A stretch of 64,000 nucleotides of DNA, from positions 1 through 64,000 of the forward strand of contig JABLXA010000014.1 of NCBI GenBank assembly GCA_013178415.1. Reading direction: 5' to 3'. The DNA comes from Bacillota bacterium (lineage in GTDB: Bacteria; Bacillota; SHA-98; Ch115). The notes under the pieces were generated by a model. It ran no database searches. It was given only the letters and a program-made list of their open reading frames with translations, and was not told the origin of the DNA. A program made the position numbers and the translations under genes. This document shows positions 44,059-54,684 of this stretch, piece after piece (within the stretch, counting starts at the first letter, position 1; every line of letters begins with the position of its first letter).

Positions 44059-45201
44059 ATGGGGCGGTTTGCCTTTATTACTTATCCTCCATCTGCCGCG
44101 ATCGCTAAGGAGAGATTTCCATTCAAGGGAATATGGCTTCCCCCTTGGGCGACCGAACCGATCCTGACAATGCTCCCGCCCCGTTCTATTGGCCGTATCG
44201 CCGGTGTAGAGTCCATCGCCGGAGATGTGGCTGAGGGCGTCGCAATAGAGATAGCGGCCACCGGGCGGCAGCTACAAACTCTTGGTTCACCCTTATTGAG
44301 GCGAAAACTCAATGATTCGCTTTCCTGGGCAAAAAGAGAAGGTGCTACGGTCGTAGGAATCGGTTCATTGGATCATTTTCTGGAAAGATATGGGCAGTTT
44401 GTCCTTCAGGATGACCAGATTATGGTTACGGCGGGGCTTGGCCTGTCTACCGCGGCCAGACTCAAGGCGGTTGAGATGGTATGCTTTGAACTTGGCATTG
44501 ACCTGGCCGACGAAAAGGTAGCTGTCTTGGAAGCTGACCACCCCATCGGGGCGATTGCGGCTAGATACCTGGCCCAGCGCATCCGGTACCTGGCGATCTC
44601 CGGAAGCAGCATGGCAAGGCTCGAGATAACGGCGTCTAGGATCCTTCATGAAAGCGGCCTAGCTGTCACGATATGTGATTGGACATATGCTTTAGATGAT
44701 GCCATGGTGGTCATACTTTCGGGTGATTCCGCGGGGCCCGACCTCGGTTTCCTCGCAGGATATCTCAGCTCAGGGGCTGTCTTATTTGACTTCCGTCGAG
44801 ATTCCATCGGAAATCAGAACATAATATATCCTATATGTGATCAAGAGGCAGCTGCTCAAGGATCAATGGAGGCCTTGCCCTTTTATTTGATAAAGGAGGT
44901 CTATCTTTCCATTCCTGGCAACTTGAGAATCGAACCGGCCACATTCCTTAAATATCCCGTCGTTCCCCCATGGATAGCTGAACCAATGATCCTGTCTATG
45001 GAGGATTCGGGAAGATTTACACGGTCACCGGGGCGATTAGTCTCCATGGGATGGGTCAATACTATAGGGCAGTTGGCGGATAGGCAAGGATTCTTCCCTG
45101 TTGCTGTTGAGAGTGCCTGTGGAATTGTCAGCATGGCCGAGATCTCTAAAATGACCCTTGCCAGCGGACAAAAAGCGAACGAAACGATTTCAGATGCCTG
45201 A
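44059..45201 (+). CDS. Acyl-ACP reductase-like / shikimate dehydrogenase-like Rossmann protein
   Basis: A 380-residue protein. Its plan resembles long-chain acyl-ACP reductase (AAR) of cyanobacteria: GRQLQTLGSPLLRRKLNDSLSWA, GIGSLDHF, then a nucleotide-binding region with VAVLEADHPIGAIAARYLA. The C-terminal helix is VNTIGQLADRQGFFPV. The cysteine that carries the acyl chain in AAR is not seen at the corresponding place, so aldehyde formation is doubtful. GGGAGGAGGG precedes the ATG. It closes the uncharacterised trio before greA. Confidence 0.6.
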   Translation: MGRFAFITYPPSAAIAKERFPFKGIWLPPWATEPILTMLPPRSIGRIAGVESIAGDVAEGVAIEIAATGRQLQTLGSPLLRRKLNDSLSWAKREGATVVGIGSLDHFLERYGQFVLQDDQIMVTAGLGLSTAARLKAVEMVCFELGIDLADEKVAVLEADHPIGAIAARYLAQRIRYLAISGSSMARLEITASRILHESGLAVTICDWTYALDDAMVVILSGDSAGPDLGFLAGYLSSGAVLFDFRRDSIGNQNIIYPICDQEAAAQGSMEALPFYLIKEVYLSIPGNLRIEPATFLKYPVVPPWIAEPMILSMEDSGRFTRSPGRLVSMGWVNTIGQLADRQGFFPVAVESACGIVSMAEISKMTLASGQKANETISDA

Positions 45202-45220
45202 TTTTATGCTGGAGTATGGC

Positions 45221-45249
45221 TTGACAATGCTTGGGTCGTTTGACATAAT
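45221..45249 (+). promoter_or_regulatory. Promoter of greA-lysS
   Basis: TTGACA, 17 bases, CATAAT. A second overlapping TTGACA starts at 45240. The leader to greA is about 185 bases. Confidence 0.7.
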
Positions 45250-45439
45250 AATTGCATGATTAAAATACAAATGCTGGATACTTGTAGAAGTCTGGCGGCC
45301 CGCTTATAACGGCGGTGGGTTGCCCGACTCCTTTTTATCCCATTGCCCGGATCCGGGGGTCAACCCGTCTTGTCGGGCGGATACATGGCAATCAAGGTCT
45401 CCGAGGAGTGGAGGAGATCATATAAAGGAGCGGGAGTTC

Positions 45440-47463
<2,024 letters not shown>

Positions 47464-47534
47464 TCCTCCATGGCTGCACCGTCGGATGAATGATAAATGA
47501 GGATATTCTCGGCGGGCAGGTCTTTTTTCGGACC

Positions 47535-47563
47535 TTGACGCTAGGGTGGGATCATGTTAAGAT
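47535..47563 (+). promoter_or_regulatory. Promoter of tRNA-Ala
   Basis: TTGACG, 17 bases, TAAGAT, ending 38 bases before the mature tRNA. Confidence 0.55.
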
Positions 47564-47601
47564 AGCGACTGCAGACATAGTATAGTCATAAGATATTGTG
47601 T

Positions 47602-47677
47602 GGGGACGTAGCTCAGTTGGGAGAGCGCCGCATTCGCATTGCGGAGGTCGTGGGTTCGAATCCCATCGTCTCCACCA
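47602..47677 (+). tRNA. tRNA-Ala (anticodon CGC)
   Basis: The acceptor GGGGACG pairs with CGTCTCC (one G-U), with discriminator A and encoded CCA. The anticodon stem CCGCA/TGCGG holds loop TTCGCAT, giving CGC (alanine, GCG). The D arm (AGCTCAGTTGGGAGAGC) and T arm (GGGTTCGAATCCC) are normal. Confidence 0.97.
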
Positions 47678-48239
47678 ATATTTTTAGGGGTTACAAGAAT
47701 TGGGAATGAGAACATGCAATCAGGAATCTTTTCTTCTAGTGAGATCCGCTCATCATCTGCATCAATTCCCCATGATCATATCTGTCTTTGAGTATACCTA
47801 GCCGGAGATATATCGGATATATTAAAAAAATGTCGGATCATGTCTAAAGATATATTTCATGATGCCGATTATTGTAAAAGTCAACATGTCCACGAAATCG
47901 GGGCAACTCCAGGGGCCGGCCTGCATCGGAGTACGCAAAGGCGCAGGGGCCTTGCCTCTCTGCCAAACAGATACAGGTAAGGCCCCCCTCAATTAGTGTG
48001 GCTGAGGTGCGATGAGTTTCCCCGGGACACTGTCAGCTATAGATGACCAAGCTCGAATTTGGAAATATGAGCTAATCGTGCGCGGCGCGCCTGGCAACCG
48101 CGTGGTGACATAGCTGGGTTATCTTTCAACTTTGGACTCGGCAATCTATAATAGCAATGTTACGAGTTGTTGTCTTGTCAGGCGGCGACTCAGGAAGCGG
48201 TAATTGCTGAGTGCCTTACAGAACCGGTAATCCTGCGTA
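47678..48239. other. Intergenic region after tRNA-Ala
   Basis: A gap of about 560 bases before the convergent isomerase gene. Apart from the structured segment at 47891-47987 it shows no gene. The first 200 bases are AT-rich. Confidence 0.45.
47891..47987 (+). ncRNA. Candidate structured RNA, partly c-di-GMP-I riboswitch-like
   Basis: CACG, then GGGGCAACTCC, a distal GGAGT directly followed by ACGCAAAG. Next comes a 12-bp stem GGGGCCTTGCCT/AGGTAAGGCCCC (one G-U) with a 17-base loop. The CACG, GGCAA and ACGCAAAG elements resemble the c-di-GMP-I (GEMM) aptamer. The conserved GCC pairing after ACGCAAA is missing, and no forward gene lies downstream. It may be an orphan or degraded aptamer, or chance. 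Confidence 0.3.
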
Positions 48240-49088
48240 CTAGCTTAGTAGAAGAGCCTGCCTCAATAGCTGTATACTTGCAGGGATACCTTCACTTGAG
48301 GGTGCTTTACCCTCGAATTCAATGGATAGGTAACCTTTATAGCCATGCTGCTTAAGCATTCTTAAGATTCTCACATAGTCGGGGTTCAACCCGAAATCAT
48401 AGAAAATCCCCCCACCCCAATATGTTTTTGCATGAACTAGTACTGTATGGGGGGCGAGTGCCTCAAGTTGTTCATACATTTTCTCTCTGAAGTTCCCACA
48501 GTCCAAGATGACTTTTAACCAGTCGCTATTTACCCCGTTGATGATATCCAGCACACCCTGAGCCGAATAGGTGAGACCCCAGTGGTTTTCAATCGCCAAT
48601 ATGATGCCATGTCGACGTGCATATTCCGTACATTCCTTCAAGCAGTCTATGTTCCACTGTACCCCCTGTTCGTAAGAATATCCTGATAGAGGGGGTTCTT
48701 TCCCATCGTTCGCCATTAAATCAATGAAACTCTTGATGGTACCCCATCGTCCTCCGAACACACGTATGATGGGTACCCCCAATTTGGCTCCGATGGCGAT
48801 CCATTTCTGGACCTTTTTGATTTCAGCGGCTCTAGCGTCTTCATCGGGCGCAACGAAGTTGTTATGGAGCGACAATGCGTAAATATCCAGGGAATGCTCA
48901 GCAGCCAGACGTTTGAGCCTCATCACATATTCGTCATCCTCTGAGGTAAACTGCACCGCCAATAACTCGAGTCCATCGAGACCATATTCATGGGCCAGCG
49001 GGATTATGTCTTCCAATGCAACTTGTGTTTCTTCTTTTCCGCCGTAATCAAACCGCCTGAATGAATAGCTGGAACTTCCGATACGCAT
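48240..49088 (-). CDS. Sugar phosphate isomerase/epimerase-like TIM barrel protein
   Basis: A 282-residue member of the xylose-isomerase-like TIM-barrel family. The ATG at 49088 is chosen because GGGAGGTG lies just upstream and MRIGSSSYSFRRF is a family-like opening; an in-frame ATG at 49154 adds 22 unlikely residues. Metal-ligand strands: LAIENHWGLTY, VILDCGNF, VHAKTYWGGG and LSIEFEGK. It is third of its kind in the window but not closely similar to the other two. It is alone on this strand, so its substrate is not suggested by neighbours. Confidence 0.85.
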   Translation of the reverse strand: MRIGSSSYSFRRFDYGGKEETQVALEDIIPLAHEYGLDGLELLAVQFTSEDDEYVMRLKRLAAEHSLDIYALSLHNNFVAPDEDARAAEIKKVQKWIAIGAKLGVPIIRVFGGRWGTIKSFIDLMANDGKEPPLSGYSYEQGVQWNIDCLKECTEYARRHGIILAIENHWGLTYSAQGVLDIINGVNSDWLKVILDCGNFREKMYEQLEALAPHTVLVHAKTYWGGGIFYDFGLNPDYVRILRMLKQHGYKGYLSIEFEGKAPSSEGIPASIQLLRQALLLS

Positions 49089-49384
49089 TCGGGGCACCTC
49101 CCTCTGAAAATAGTCTACCATATGTTCCAGTACTTCACAACTGCGATGATACACCCTGCGATCTTAGGATAGAAGCTGTCTTTGCCTCCGTAAATTCATT
49201 CCCGAATTACCATCTTGCCTTGAAAAACTGAATGACTTTCATACCGATACATGGTTGAAATACTGTATAATGAACGTGGCATTCCCCGCTTCTTTAATGA
49301 ATGAAGATAGTGAATGCAACGCCTGATAACCGGCATCACGGTCCGGGGATAGAATTAGACAATGCCAGCACAAAGGAGATCTCT

Positions 49385-50914
49385 ATGACGCTGTCCCGAT
49401 ATCATGTCGGATCTTCTGGATCGAGTAGGACTGCTTATCAACTTCGGGTCGCGCTGGCATCCGCGCTGGCCTTGCTGTTCCTATATTTGCGCATGCTTGC
49501 GGCCTTGGGGGGCCATGGCCAGGGTATTCCTGAGCCTGCTCGCGCTCAGGAGATGATGAAGAGATTTGGCACATTCAGGAGCATAGCACCATCTCCCGGC
49601 GACAGGATACTGGTAATTGCGCCTCATAGTGATGATGAGACTCTGGGGGCGGGCGGATTCTTGTATGACGCCATAAGGCGTGGAGCCTCAGCCTATGTGG
49701 CCTTGATGACAAATGGTGATGGATTCACTCTTGCGGCAAATAGGGAATTTCGCATCTTACGGGTCACTTCCAGAAAATTCATAGAGCTGGGCTACAAACG
49801 CCAGGAGGAGTCCATTGAGGCGCTTGGAATCCTGGGGGTACCCGCGGGGAATGTATTCTTTCTTGGATATCCAGATAGGGGCCTTGCCCCCATGTGGCAT
49901 GAGAATTGGCTCACTCCTTATCTCTCCAGGTTCACGAAAGCAACCAAGAGCCCGTATTACAACAGCTATCATTCCGAAACTTCTTATTGTGGCCAGGATG
50001 TATGTAGAGATCTTGAGGAGATAATATTGAAGGTGAGACCCACCATCATCCTGACTGCTTCCCCCATTGATATGCATCCCGATCATTGGGCGACCTACAA
50101 TTTCACCCTTTACGTTATCGAACGCCTTGCGCAGAAGGGAATGCTGCCGGGGCCCGGGCCGCATGTGCTATGGTACCTGGTCCACAGGGGAAACTGGCCT
50201 TATCCTAGAGGTTTTCGTCCTGCTACAGGGCTTCTGCCATTGAACGCTCTTGCTTATGCTGATTTTGAGTGGGATGTATACCGGCTTTCCGCTGAGGCTG
50301 TCCTTGCGAAAAGCGAGGCGATTAGAGCATATAAGAGTCAGATGTCCATTATGGCCAGTTACCTTTTGAGCTTTGCGCGTGCTACGGAGTTATTCGGGGA
50401 AGCCACGGTAGTCTCTGTGCCTGATATTTCATCGTCTGGTCTCATCATTGATGGCAGGCTCGATGATTGGCCTGCTGCCATCAAGCCGATGAGGGAGCCT
50501 GTGATGGATTGTCTGGTGAGAAAAGTGGAAGGCGGGGGGGACTTCGAGAGCATACTGGTGGGGAAAGACGCAACAGAACTATATCTTGCCATGAACCTCA
50601 GGACCGAAGCGTCCCGGGAAATTCTATATCGCCTGCATCTTCATTCGGTAGATGTCCGTGGACACGAAGGGCCGGAAGGGGATATAGACTTGACTTTCAG
50701 GCCAAGAGAGAAAGGGCCGGTTCATATTATTGCTCCGGCTCATAAAGAACTCGATCTCAGGATGATCAAGGCTGCAAGTCATGGAAAGACAATCGAGATA
50801 GCAGTTCCACTTGGGCTTATCGGCAATCCCCGAAGCCTGTTTCTTGGAATAGAAAGTAGGTTCCAGGGAATGATGGTTGATCGCACCACCTGGCGAATCC
50901 TTGAGCTTCATTAG
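49385..50914 (+). CDS. Membrane-anchored PIG-L deacetylase with C-terminal CBM9/DOMON-like domain
   Basis: A 509-residue protein. The ATG at 49385 has AAGGAG five bases upstream and is preferred over one at 49301. A signal anchor spans about 21-41. The PIG-L/LmbE zinc hydrolase follows: IAPHSDDETLGAGG holds His81, Asp83 and Asp84, and DMHPDHWA holds His231 and His234. Such enzymes remove N-acetyl groups from GlcNAc-type sugars. A C-terminal region (about 345-509, LIIDGRLDDWP, LYLAMNLRTE) resembles CBM9/DOMON-type sugar-binding folds. The catalytic part probably faces outward. A decayed copy occurs at 58872-59508. Confidence 0.85.
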   Translation: MTLSRYHVGSSGSSRTAYQLRVALASALALLFLYLRMLAALGGHGQGIPEPARAQEMMKRFGTFRSIAPSPGDRILVIAPHSDDETLGAGGFLYDAIRRGASAYVALMTNGDGFTLAANREFRILRVTSRKFIELGYKRQEESIEALGILGVPAGNVFFLGYPDRGLAPMWHENWLTPYLSRFTKATKSPYYNSYHSETSYCGQDVCRDLEEIILKVRPTIILTASPIDMHPDHWATYNFTLYVIERLAQKGMLPGPGPHVLWYLVHRGNWPYPRGFRPATGLLPLNALAYADFEWDVYRLSAEAVLAKSEAIRAYKSQMSIMASYLLSFARATELFGEATVVSVPDISSSGLIIDGRLDDWPAAIKPMREPVMDCLVRKVEGGGDFESILVGKDATELYLAMNLRTEASREILYRLHLHSVDVRGHEGPEGDIDLTFRPREKGPVHIIAPAHKELDLRMIKAASHGKTIEIAVPLGLIGNPRSLFLGIESRFQGMMVDRTTWRILELH

Positions 50915-50993
50915 AATGTCCCGGACAGATATCGGTTTGAAATTCAGATATCGGCCCGATATTCATGTACCGGCCTGACCCTGTGGCCGCTGG

Positions 50994-52652
50994 TCAATGT
51001 TTCATGAGCGCCCTGGCAATCACCGCTTGCCCTAAAGCAACCCCGCCATCATTGATTGGTGATCTCCAATTTGAATAGACCTTATAGCCCTTGCGTTCCA
51101 ACGCCGAGCATGTGAGTTCAAAAAGGAGATGATTTTGGAAGATAGTGCCGCTCAGCACAATTGAATCAGGATAGCCTTCCTTTACCAGAAGGTCACATAC
51201 TTTCAATATCAATTCGCTCAATGCTACATGGAATTGAAATGCCAGCCTGGGGGCCTCATCTTCTATAGTTGCACATTTGCTTTTGTAGCTCACTCTCTCC
51301 GCGATCGTCTTGATCAGCGGCGCCGGTTTGATGACCCATGGGAAGACCGTAGTATCTATCGAGAATCTCCATATAGACTTTGATAGGCTGTTATCCACCG
51401 CATGCGATTTCCGGTTCCATCTTTCGGCGTAGCTCTCAAGCTCGAGGGCCGCCTGTCCATCATAGGCTATCTTTCGGCGAATCCCGAGGATTGCGGCTAT
51501 TGCGTCGAATAGCCTGCCAACACTCGATGTCGGTGGTGAATTTATCCCTGCTTCGCAGGCTCGATATGCTATCTTCCAGTCTCCGTACCCAGAATGCCGA
51601 GTGGGTGTGTCTGCGCCTGCTGCGGTTTTGAATAGAATCTCATCGATCTCATTTTCGGAAAAACCGCACACTCGAAGGTAAGACATGGCCATTCGCCAGG
51701 GTTCACGGATGGCTTTCCCCCCACCTGGCATTGGAACATATTGAAAATGAGCCAGGCGATAAAATTCCGCAGCATTGGCAAGAAGGAATTCCCCGCCCCA
51801 GATGCCTCCATCCGTGCCGTAACCTGCATCATCGAAGACCACCCCTATGGCTTCACCTGTAAGCCCATTCTCCGCCATGGCGCCTGCTACATGAGCATGT
51901 TGGTGCTGCACTTCAAAGAGAGGATAATCCGCTTTCTTTGCCTCCTCCCTTGCTATAATGGTTGAATTGCATCTAGGATCAAGATCACATGCCATGACAT
52001 TGGGCCTTATGCGCAACAAACGAATGAACTCTTGCGCCGCCCGTCTAGCCTCTTCCCGGGCCTCGGGAGCTGCAATGTCTCCAGCCGGCTGGCTCAAGAA
52101 TGCATTTGCTTCATGAAGAATACAAATAGAGTTGCCGGTATCAACCCCCCAGCCAAGCGTCGTCGCCCCCTGGCTTCCAGAGAGAATTGGCAGGGGTGAT
52201 GTGGCATATTCACGGTCCGGCGTGGATACCCTTCGGCGGCCACGAAATGCCATGGTGGTTGAATCATTTACACGTCTCCCGAGATCCGGACGGATATTTG
52301 CCAGCGAATTTGCTCCCGAATGGGTAATCGCCGGCGAATTAGCTTCCTCGCCACGATCGTTGAGGACTTTAAAAGCGCCATCTGCATGGACGAAAGGCCG
52401 CGAAAGCGAGGAGGCCATCCTTCTTAGTTCTACATCTTTGATTAGAAGGGTGGGGGGGTTACTTGAATAGAATTTCGCGATCGTCCGCGCTATGGCTTCC
52501 TCTGTTCCCTCAAGTACGACACATATACCTTCATCGCTATCTTCCATCCATCCAATAAGGGGATATTCAGAGGCGAGGCGGTATACCAGGGGGCGGAAGC
52601 CAGTTCCACGAACAGTCCCGGTTATGACCATTTGTATGCGGCAGCCCGGCAC
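50994..52652 (-). CDS. HypF-like protein lacking zinc finger and YrdC domains
   Basis: A 552-residue relative of the carbamoyltransferase HypF, which normally has about 750 residues. Residues 7-95 are an acylphosphatase-like domain (ITGTVRGTGFRPLVYRLA) with Arg20 kept. The usual catalytic Asn is replaced by Asp38 in GWMEDSDEG. After ANIRPDLG (the normal entry to the zinc fingers), the sequence jumps at about 128 to a segment like the very end of YrdC. A full Kae1-like domain (about 160-552) follows, with metal site VQHQHAHVAG, FDDAGYGTDGGIWGGEF and NDGGVALGQ. About 200 residues are thus missing in frame. No other hyp or hydrogenase gene is present. GTG start after GGTGAG; ATG 52631 is an alternative. 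Confidence 0.85.
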   Translation of the reverse strand: MPGCRIQMVITGTVRGTGFRPLVYRLASEYPLIGWMEDSDEGICVVLEGTEEAIARTIAKFYSSNPPTLLIKDVELRRMASSLSRPFVHADGAFKVLNDRGEEANSPAITHSGANSLANIRPDLGRRVNDSTTMAFRGRRRVSTPDREYATSPLPILSGSQGATTLGWGVDTGNSICILHEANAFLSQPAGDIAAPEAREEARRAAQEFIRLLRIRPNVMACDLDPRCNSTIIAREEAKKADYPLFEVQHQHAHVAGAMAENGLTGEAIGVVFDDAGYGTDGGIWGGEFLLANAAEFYRLAHFQYVPMPGGGKAIREPWRMAMSYLRVCGFSENEIDEILFKTAAGADTPTRHSGYGDWKIAYRACEAGINSPPTSSVGRLFDAIAAILGIRRKIAYDGQAALELESYAERWNRKSHAVDNSLSKSIWRFSIDTTVFPWVIKPAPLIKTIAERVSYKSKCATIEDEAPRLAFQFHVALSELILKVCDLLVKEGYPDSIVLSGTIFQNHLLFELTCSALERKGYKVYSNWRSPINDGGVALGQAVIARALMKH

Positions 52653-52731
52653 TGGAACTCACCAAGCTAAATTAATGTTCTGATCGTTTGTGTATTATCT
52701 CCTTTCGAGCATCTGAATAAACACGACTGAG

Positions 52732-52770
52732 AAAAAACAAAGGCAGGGACAAGTTTGCCCTGTCCCTGCC
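52732..52770 (-). terminator. Rho-independent terminator of the microprotein genes
   Basis: On the reverse strand, GGCAGGGACA, a 9-base loop, TGTCCCTGCC (10-bp stem), then TTTGTTTTTTC. It lies 18 bases after the stop of the 39-residue gene. Confidence 0.85.
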
Positions 52771-52788
52771 TATCATGTGTGAAATGGC

Positions 52789-52908
52789 TTAGAACCACCA
52801 GAATGCAAGTACCGCTATGGTGAATACTGCCAGAATGAATACCCAGGGCCAGAAACCAGGACTGCTCCCTAGTGGAGTAGCCTCACTCGTCCTTACTTCA
52901 TCTGCCAT
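52789..52908 (-). CDS. YjcZ-like small membrane protein A (39 aa)
   Basis: A 39-residue protein. It has a short polar N-terminus (MADEVRTSEATPLGSS) and one membrane helix PWVFILAVFTIAVLAFWWF reaching the C-terminus. GGAGGTGAAA precedes the ATG at ideal spacing, and a strong terminator follows. The layout resembles YjcZ/YhoA-type sporulation microproteins. A close paralogue of 27 residues lies directly upstream; both share the FILAVFTIA core. Expression in sporulation is an inference. Confidence 0.85.
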   Translation of the reverse strand: MADEVRTSEATPLGSSPGFWPWVFILAVFTIAVLAFWWF

Positions 52909-52985
52909 CTACTTTCACCTCCATCGCGAGGGGCCAGCCGATCCGGCATACCATTGTCGCATATATTGGCCAGCCTCTCAGGAAT

Positions 52986-53014
52986 GGCAGGGATAGGATT
53001 TCCCTATCCCTGCC
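52986..53014 (-). terminator. Hairpin after the 27-residue gene
   Basis: GGCAGGGATAGG, loop ATTTC, CCTATCCCTGCC form a perfect 12-bp stem. It shares GGCAGGGA/TCCCTGCC with the terminator after the neighbouring paralogue, so gene plus hairpin appear duplicated together. No T-run follows here. Confidence 0.5.
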
Positions 53015-53112
53015 TTCAAGGCGATTTCTAGTGGGGCTGCCCTCACCGCCGTTTCATGACCGGAATGAGGGAAGGAAAGCCGGATTTCCTATGAGTTATT
53101 GTCAAAACGCAT

Positions 53113-53196
53113 TTATACCCACCAGAAAGCAAGGATTGCAATTGTGAAGACTGCAAGGATGAAAATCCAATGCCAGTGACTACCAGAACTTGCCAT
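53113..53196 (-). CDS. YjcZ-like small membrane protein B (27 aa)
   Basis: A 27-residue protein: polar MASSGSHWH, then the helix WIFILAVFTIAILAFWWV. The helix differs from that of the 39-residue neighbour at only a few conservative positions. GGAGGTGAG lies six bases before the ATG. The conservation of the hydrophobic core between two tandem copies, with separate ribosome sites, supports both as real genes. Confidence 0.8.
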   Translation of the reverse strand: MASSGSHWHWIFILAVFTIAILAFWWV

Positions 53197-53582
53197 TTAG
53201 CTCACCTCCACCATGAGCTGCTGGCTCCATCAGCAGGTTGGATCCCGAGGACCCGACCCACTTTAGACCGGGGATGCGGGTCGCCCGGTCTGCGATCAGT
53301 TTGCCGGGGTCTATGGGACCTGGCCTGAATAGGGTCAAGGATCTACGAAGCCAATCAGCCCAGCGCTACATAGAGACCAGAAAAGGTGGATTTCATCATG
53401 AGGGAGCGGGAGTTTTTCTCATGCCCCCTCGGTCCATATGATATGCAGCAGCAGCATCATGTGTGAAAGCCCCAGATTGCAGGTCCCATGAATCCATATA
53501 GACACCCCCTTTGAGCCGTGATATCATCAATGAGGAATCATAATCAATGTGTGAAATAGCATGATCCATCGGGGGGATTTCC
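53197..53582. other. Intergenic region upstream of the polyol dehydrogenase
   Basis: A 386-base gap with only the doubtful 33-codon reverse frame described separately. It should contain the divergent promoters; none fits consensus well. Confidence 0.35.
53396..53497 (-). CDS. Possible 33-residue protein
   Basis: A reverse-strand ATG frame of 33 codons with AAAGGGGGTG about five bases upstream. The product (MDSWDLQSGAFTH, then AAAAYHMDRGG) is polar, has no membrane helix and matches no family I know. Its only support is the ribosome site and its place upstream of the two microprotein genes. Confidence 0.3.
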   Translation of the reverse strand: MDSWDLQSGAFTHDAAAAYHMDRGGMRKTPAPS

Positions 53583-54614
53583 ATGAAAGCCGCGGTCTTG
53601 AAAAAAGTCGGCGTCATTGAAATCGAAGATGTTCCTGTTCCAAAGCCGGCTGATGACGAGGTGCTCGTGAGGATCAAGTCTGTTGGTGTCTGCGGCTCTG
53701 ATATTCACTATTACAGGCACGGCAGAATAGGTACATATGTGGTTGAGAAGCCTATCATCCTTGGGCATGAATCATCTGGCGAAATAGTGGAGACTGGCAA
53801 GGGGGTGAGGTCGCTAAAGATAGGCGACAGGGTGAGCCTGGAGCCCGGAATCCCATGCCGGAAGTGCATTTTCTGCAAGACGGGACGTTACAACCTCTGC
53901 CCAGATGTCGTGTTTATGGCAACTCCGCCTGTTGATGGCGCCTTTGTCGAATATGTGGCCTTCCCTGAGGATTTTGCATTCAAGCTCCCTGATAATGTCT
54001 CCTTCGATGAAGGGGCACTGATCGAACCCCTCGCCGTAGGCATATATGCATCCGAGCGGGCGGGTATCAAACCGGGCCTTAGTGCCGTGATATTGGGAGC
54101 CGGACCTATCGGCCTCGTGACCCTCCAGGCGGCAAAGGCCTATGGCGCAGGCCCCGTGGCAGTGTTGGATATAAGTGATTTCAGGTTGAACATGGCAAGG
54201 AAGCTCGGGGCAGACTTCGTAATAGACTCTCGAGACGCGAATGCGTTGGATAAGGTGCTAGAAGCCATAGGGCAGGGGGGAGCAGATGTAGTCTTTGAGG
54301 CTGCAGGGGCTGTGCCCACGATACAGATGACAACCAGGATCGCCAGAAGGGGCGGCAAGGTGGTTTTGATAGGGCTCTCTGCAAAAGATCAGGTTGAATA
54401 CAACGTGGTGGATGTATCTGGCAAGGAATTGGACGTCCTTGGAATCTTTAGGTATGCGAATGTCTATCGCAAGGCGATAGATTTGGTTTCAGCAGGCAAG
54501 ATCGGTCTCAAGACCATGGTCACTCACCATTTTCCCCTCGAGAAGACAAAAGAGGCGCTGGAACTGGCAGATACAAAGAAGGACCAGGCGATAAAGGTCA
54601 TTGTTAATCCATAG
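53583..54614 (+). CDS. Zinc-dependent polyol/alcohol dehydrogenase (sorbitol dehydrogenase-like)
   Basis: A 343-residue medium-chain dehydrogenase oxidising a polyol with NAD. Catalytic-zinc residues are in GVCGSDIHYY and LGHESSGEIV. The structural-zinc cysteines are in PCRKCIFCKTGRYNLCPD. The coenzyme fold has ILGAGPIGLVTLQAAKAYGA. Sequence character (HYYRHGRIG, LIEPLAVGIYA) fits sorbitol/xylitol dehydrogenases, though the exact polyol is unknown. The ATG has GGGGGGAT upstream. An MFS gene and a beta-mannosidase follow on the same strand. Confidence 0.93.
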   Translation: MKAAVLKKVGVIEIEDVPVPKPADDEVLVRIKSVGVCGSDIHYYRHGRIGTYVVEKPIILGHESSGEIVETGKGVRSLKIGDRVSLEPGIPCRKCIFCKTGRYNLCPDVVFMATPPVDGAFVEYVAFPEDFAFKLPDNVSFDEGALIEPLAVGIYASERAGIKPGLSAVILGAGPIGLVTLQAAKAYGAGPVAVLDISDFRLNMARKLGADFVIDSRDANALDKVLEAIGQGGADVVFEAAGAVPTIQMTTRIARRGGKVVLIGLSAKDQVEYNVVDVSGKELDVLGIFRYANVYRKAIDLVSAGKIGLKTMVTHHFPLEKTKEALELADTKKDQAIKVIVNP

Positions 54615-54684
54615 TCGATAGGCCCTTATGCCGATAAGCCCTTTTTCTGATAAGCCCTTGTCCTGAGAGGAGCGCGAGGAAGAA

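Noticed and set aside
43026-45201. Shikimate pathway enzymes
   Set aside because: Although one relative is commonly named quinate dehydrogenase, the AroE catalytic residues were not seen in either protein.
48167-48355. Forward frame of 62 codons downstream of the structured RNA candidate
   Set aside because: It overlaps the end of the isomerase gene antisense and has no ribosome site.
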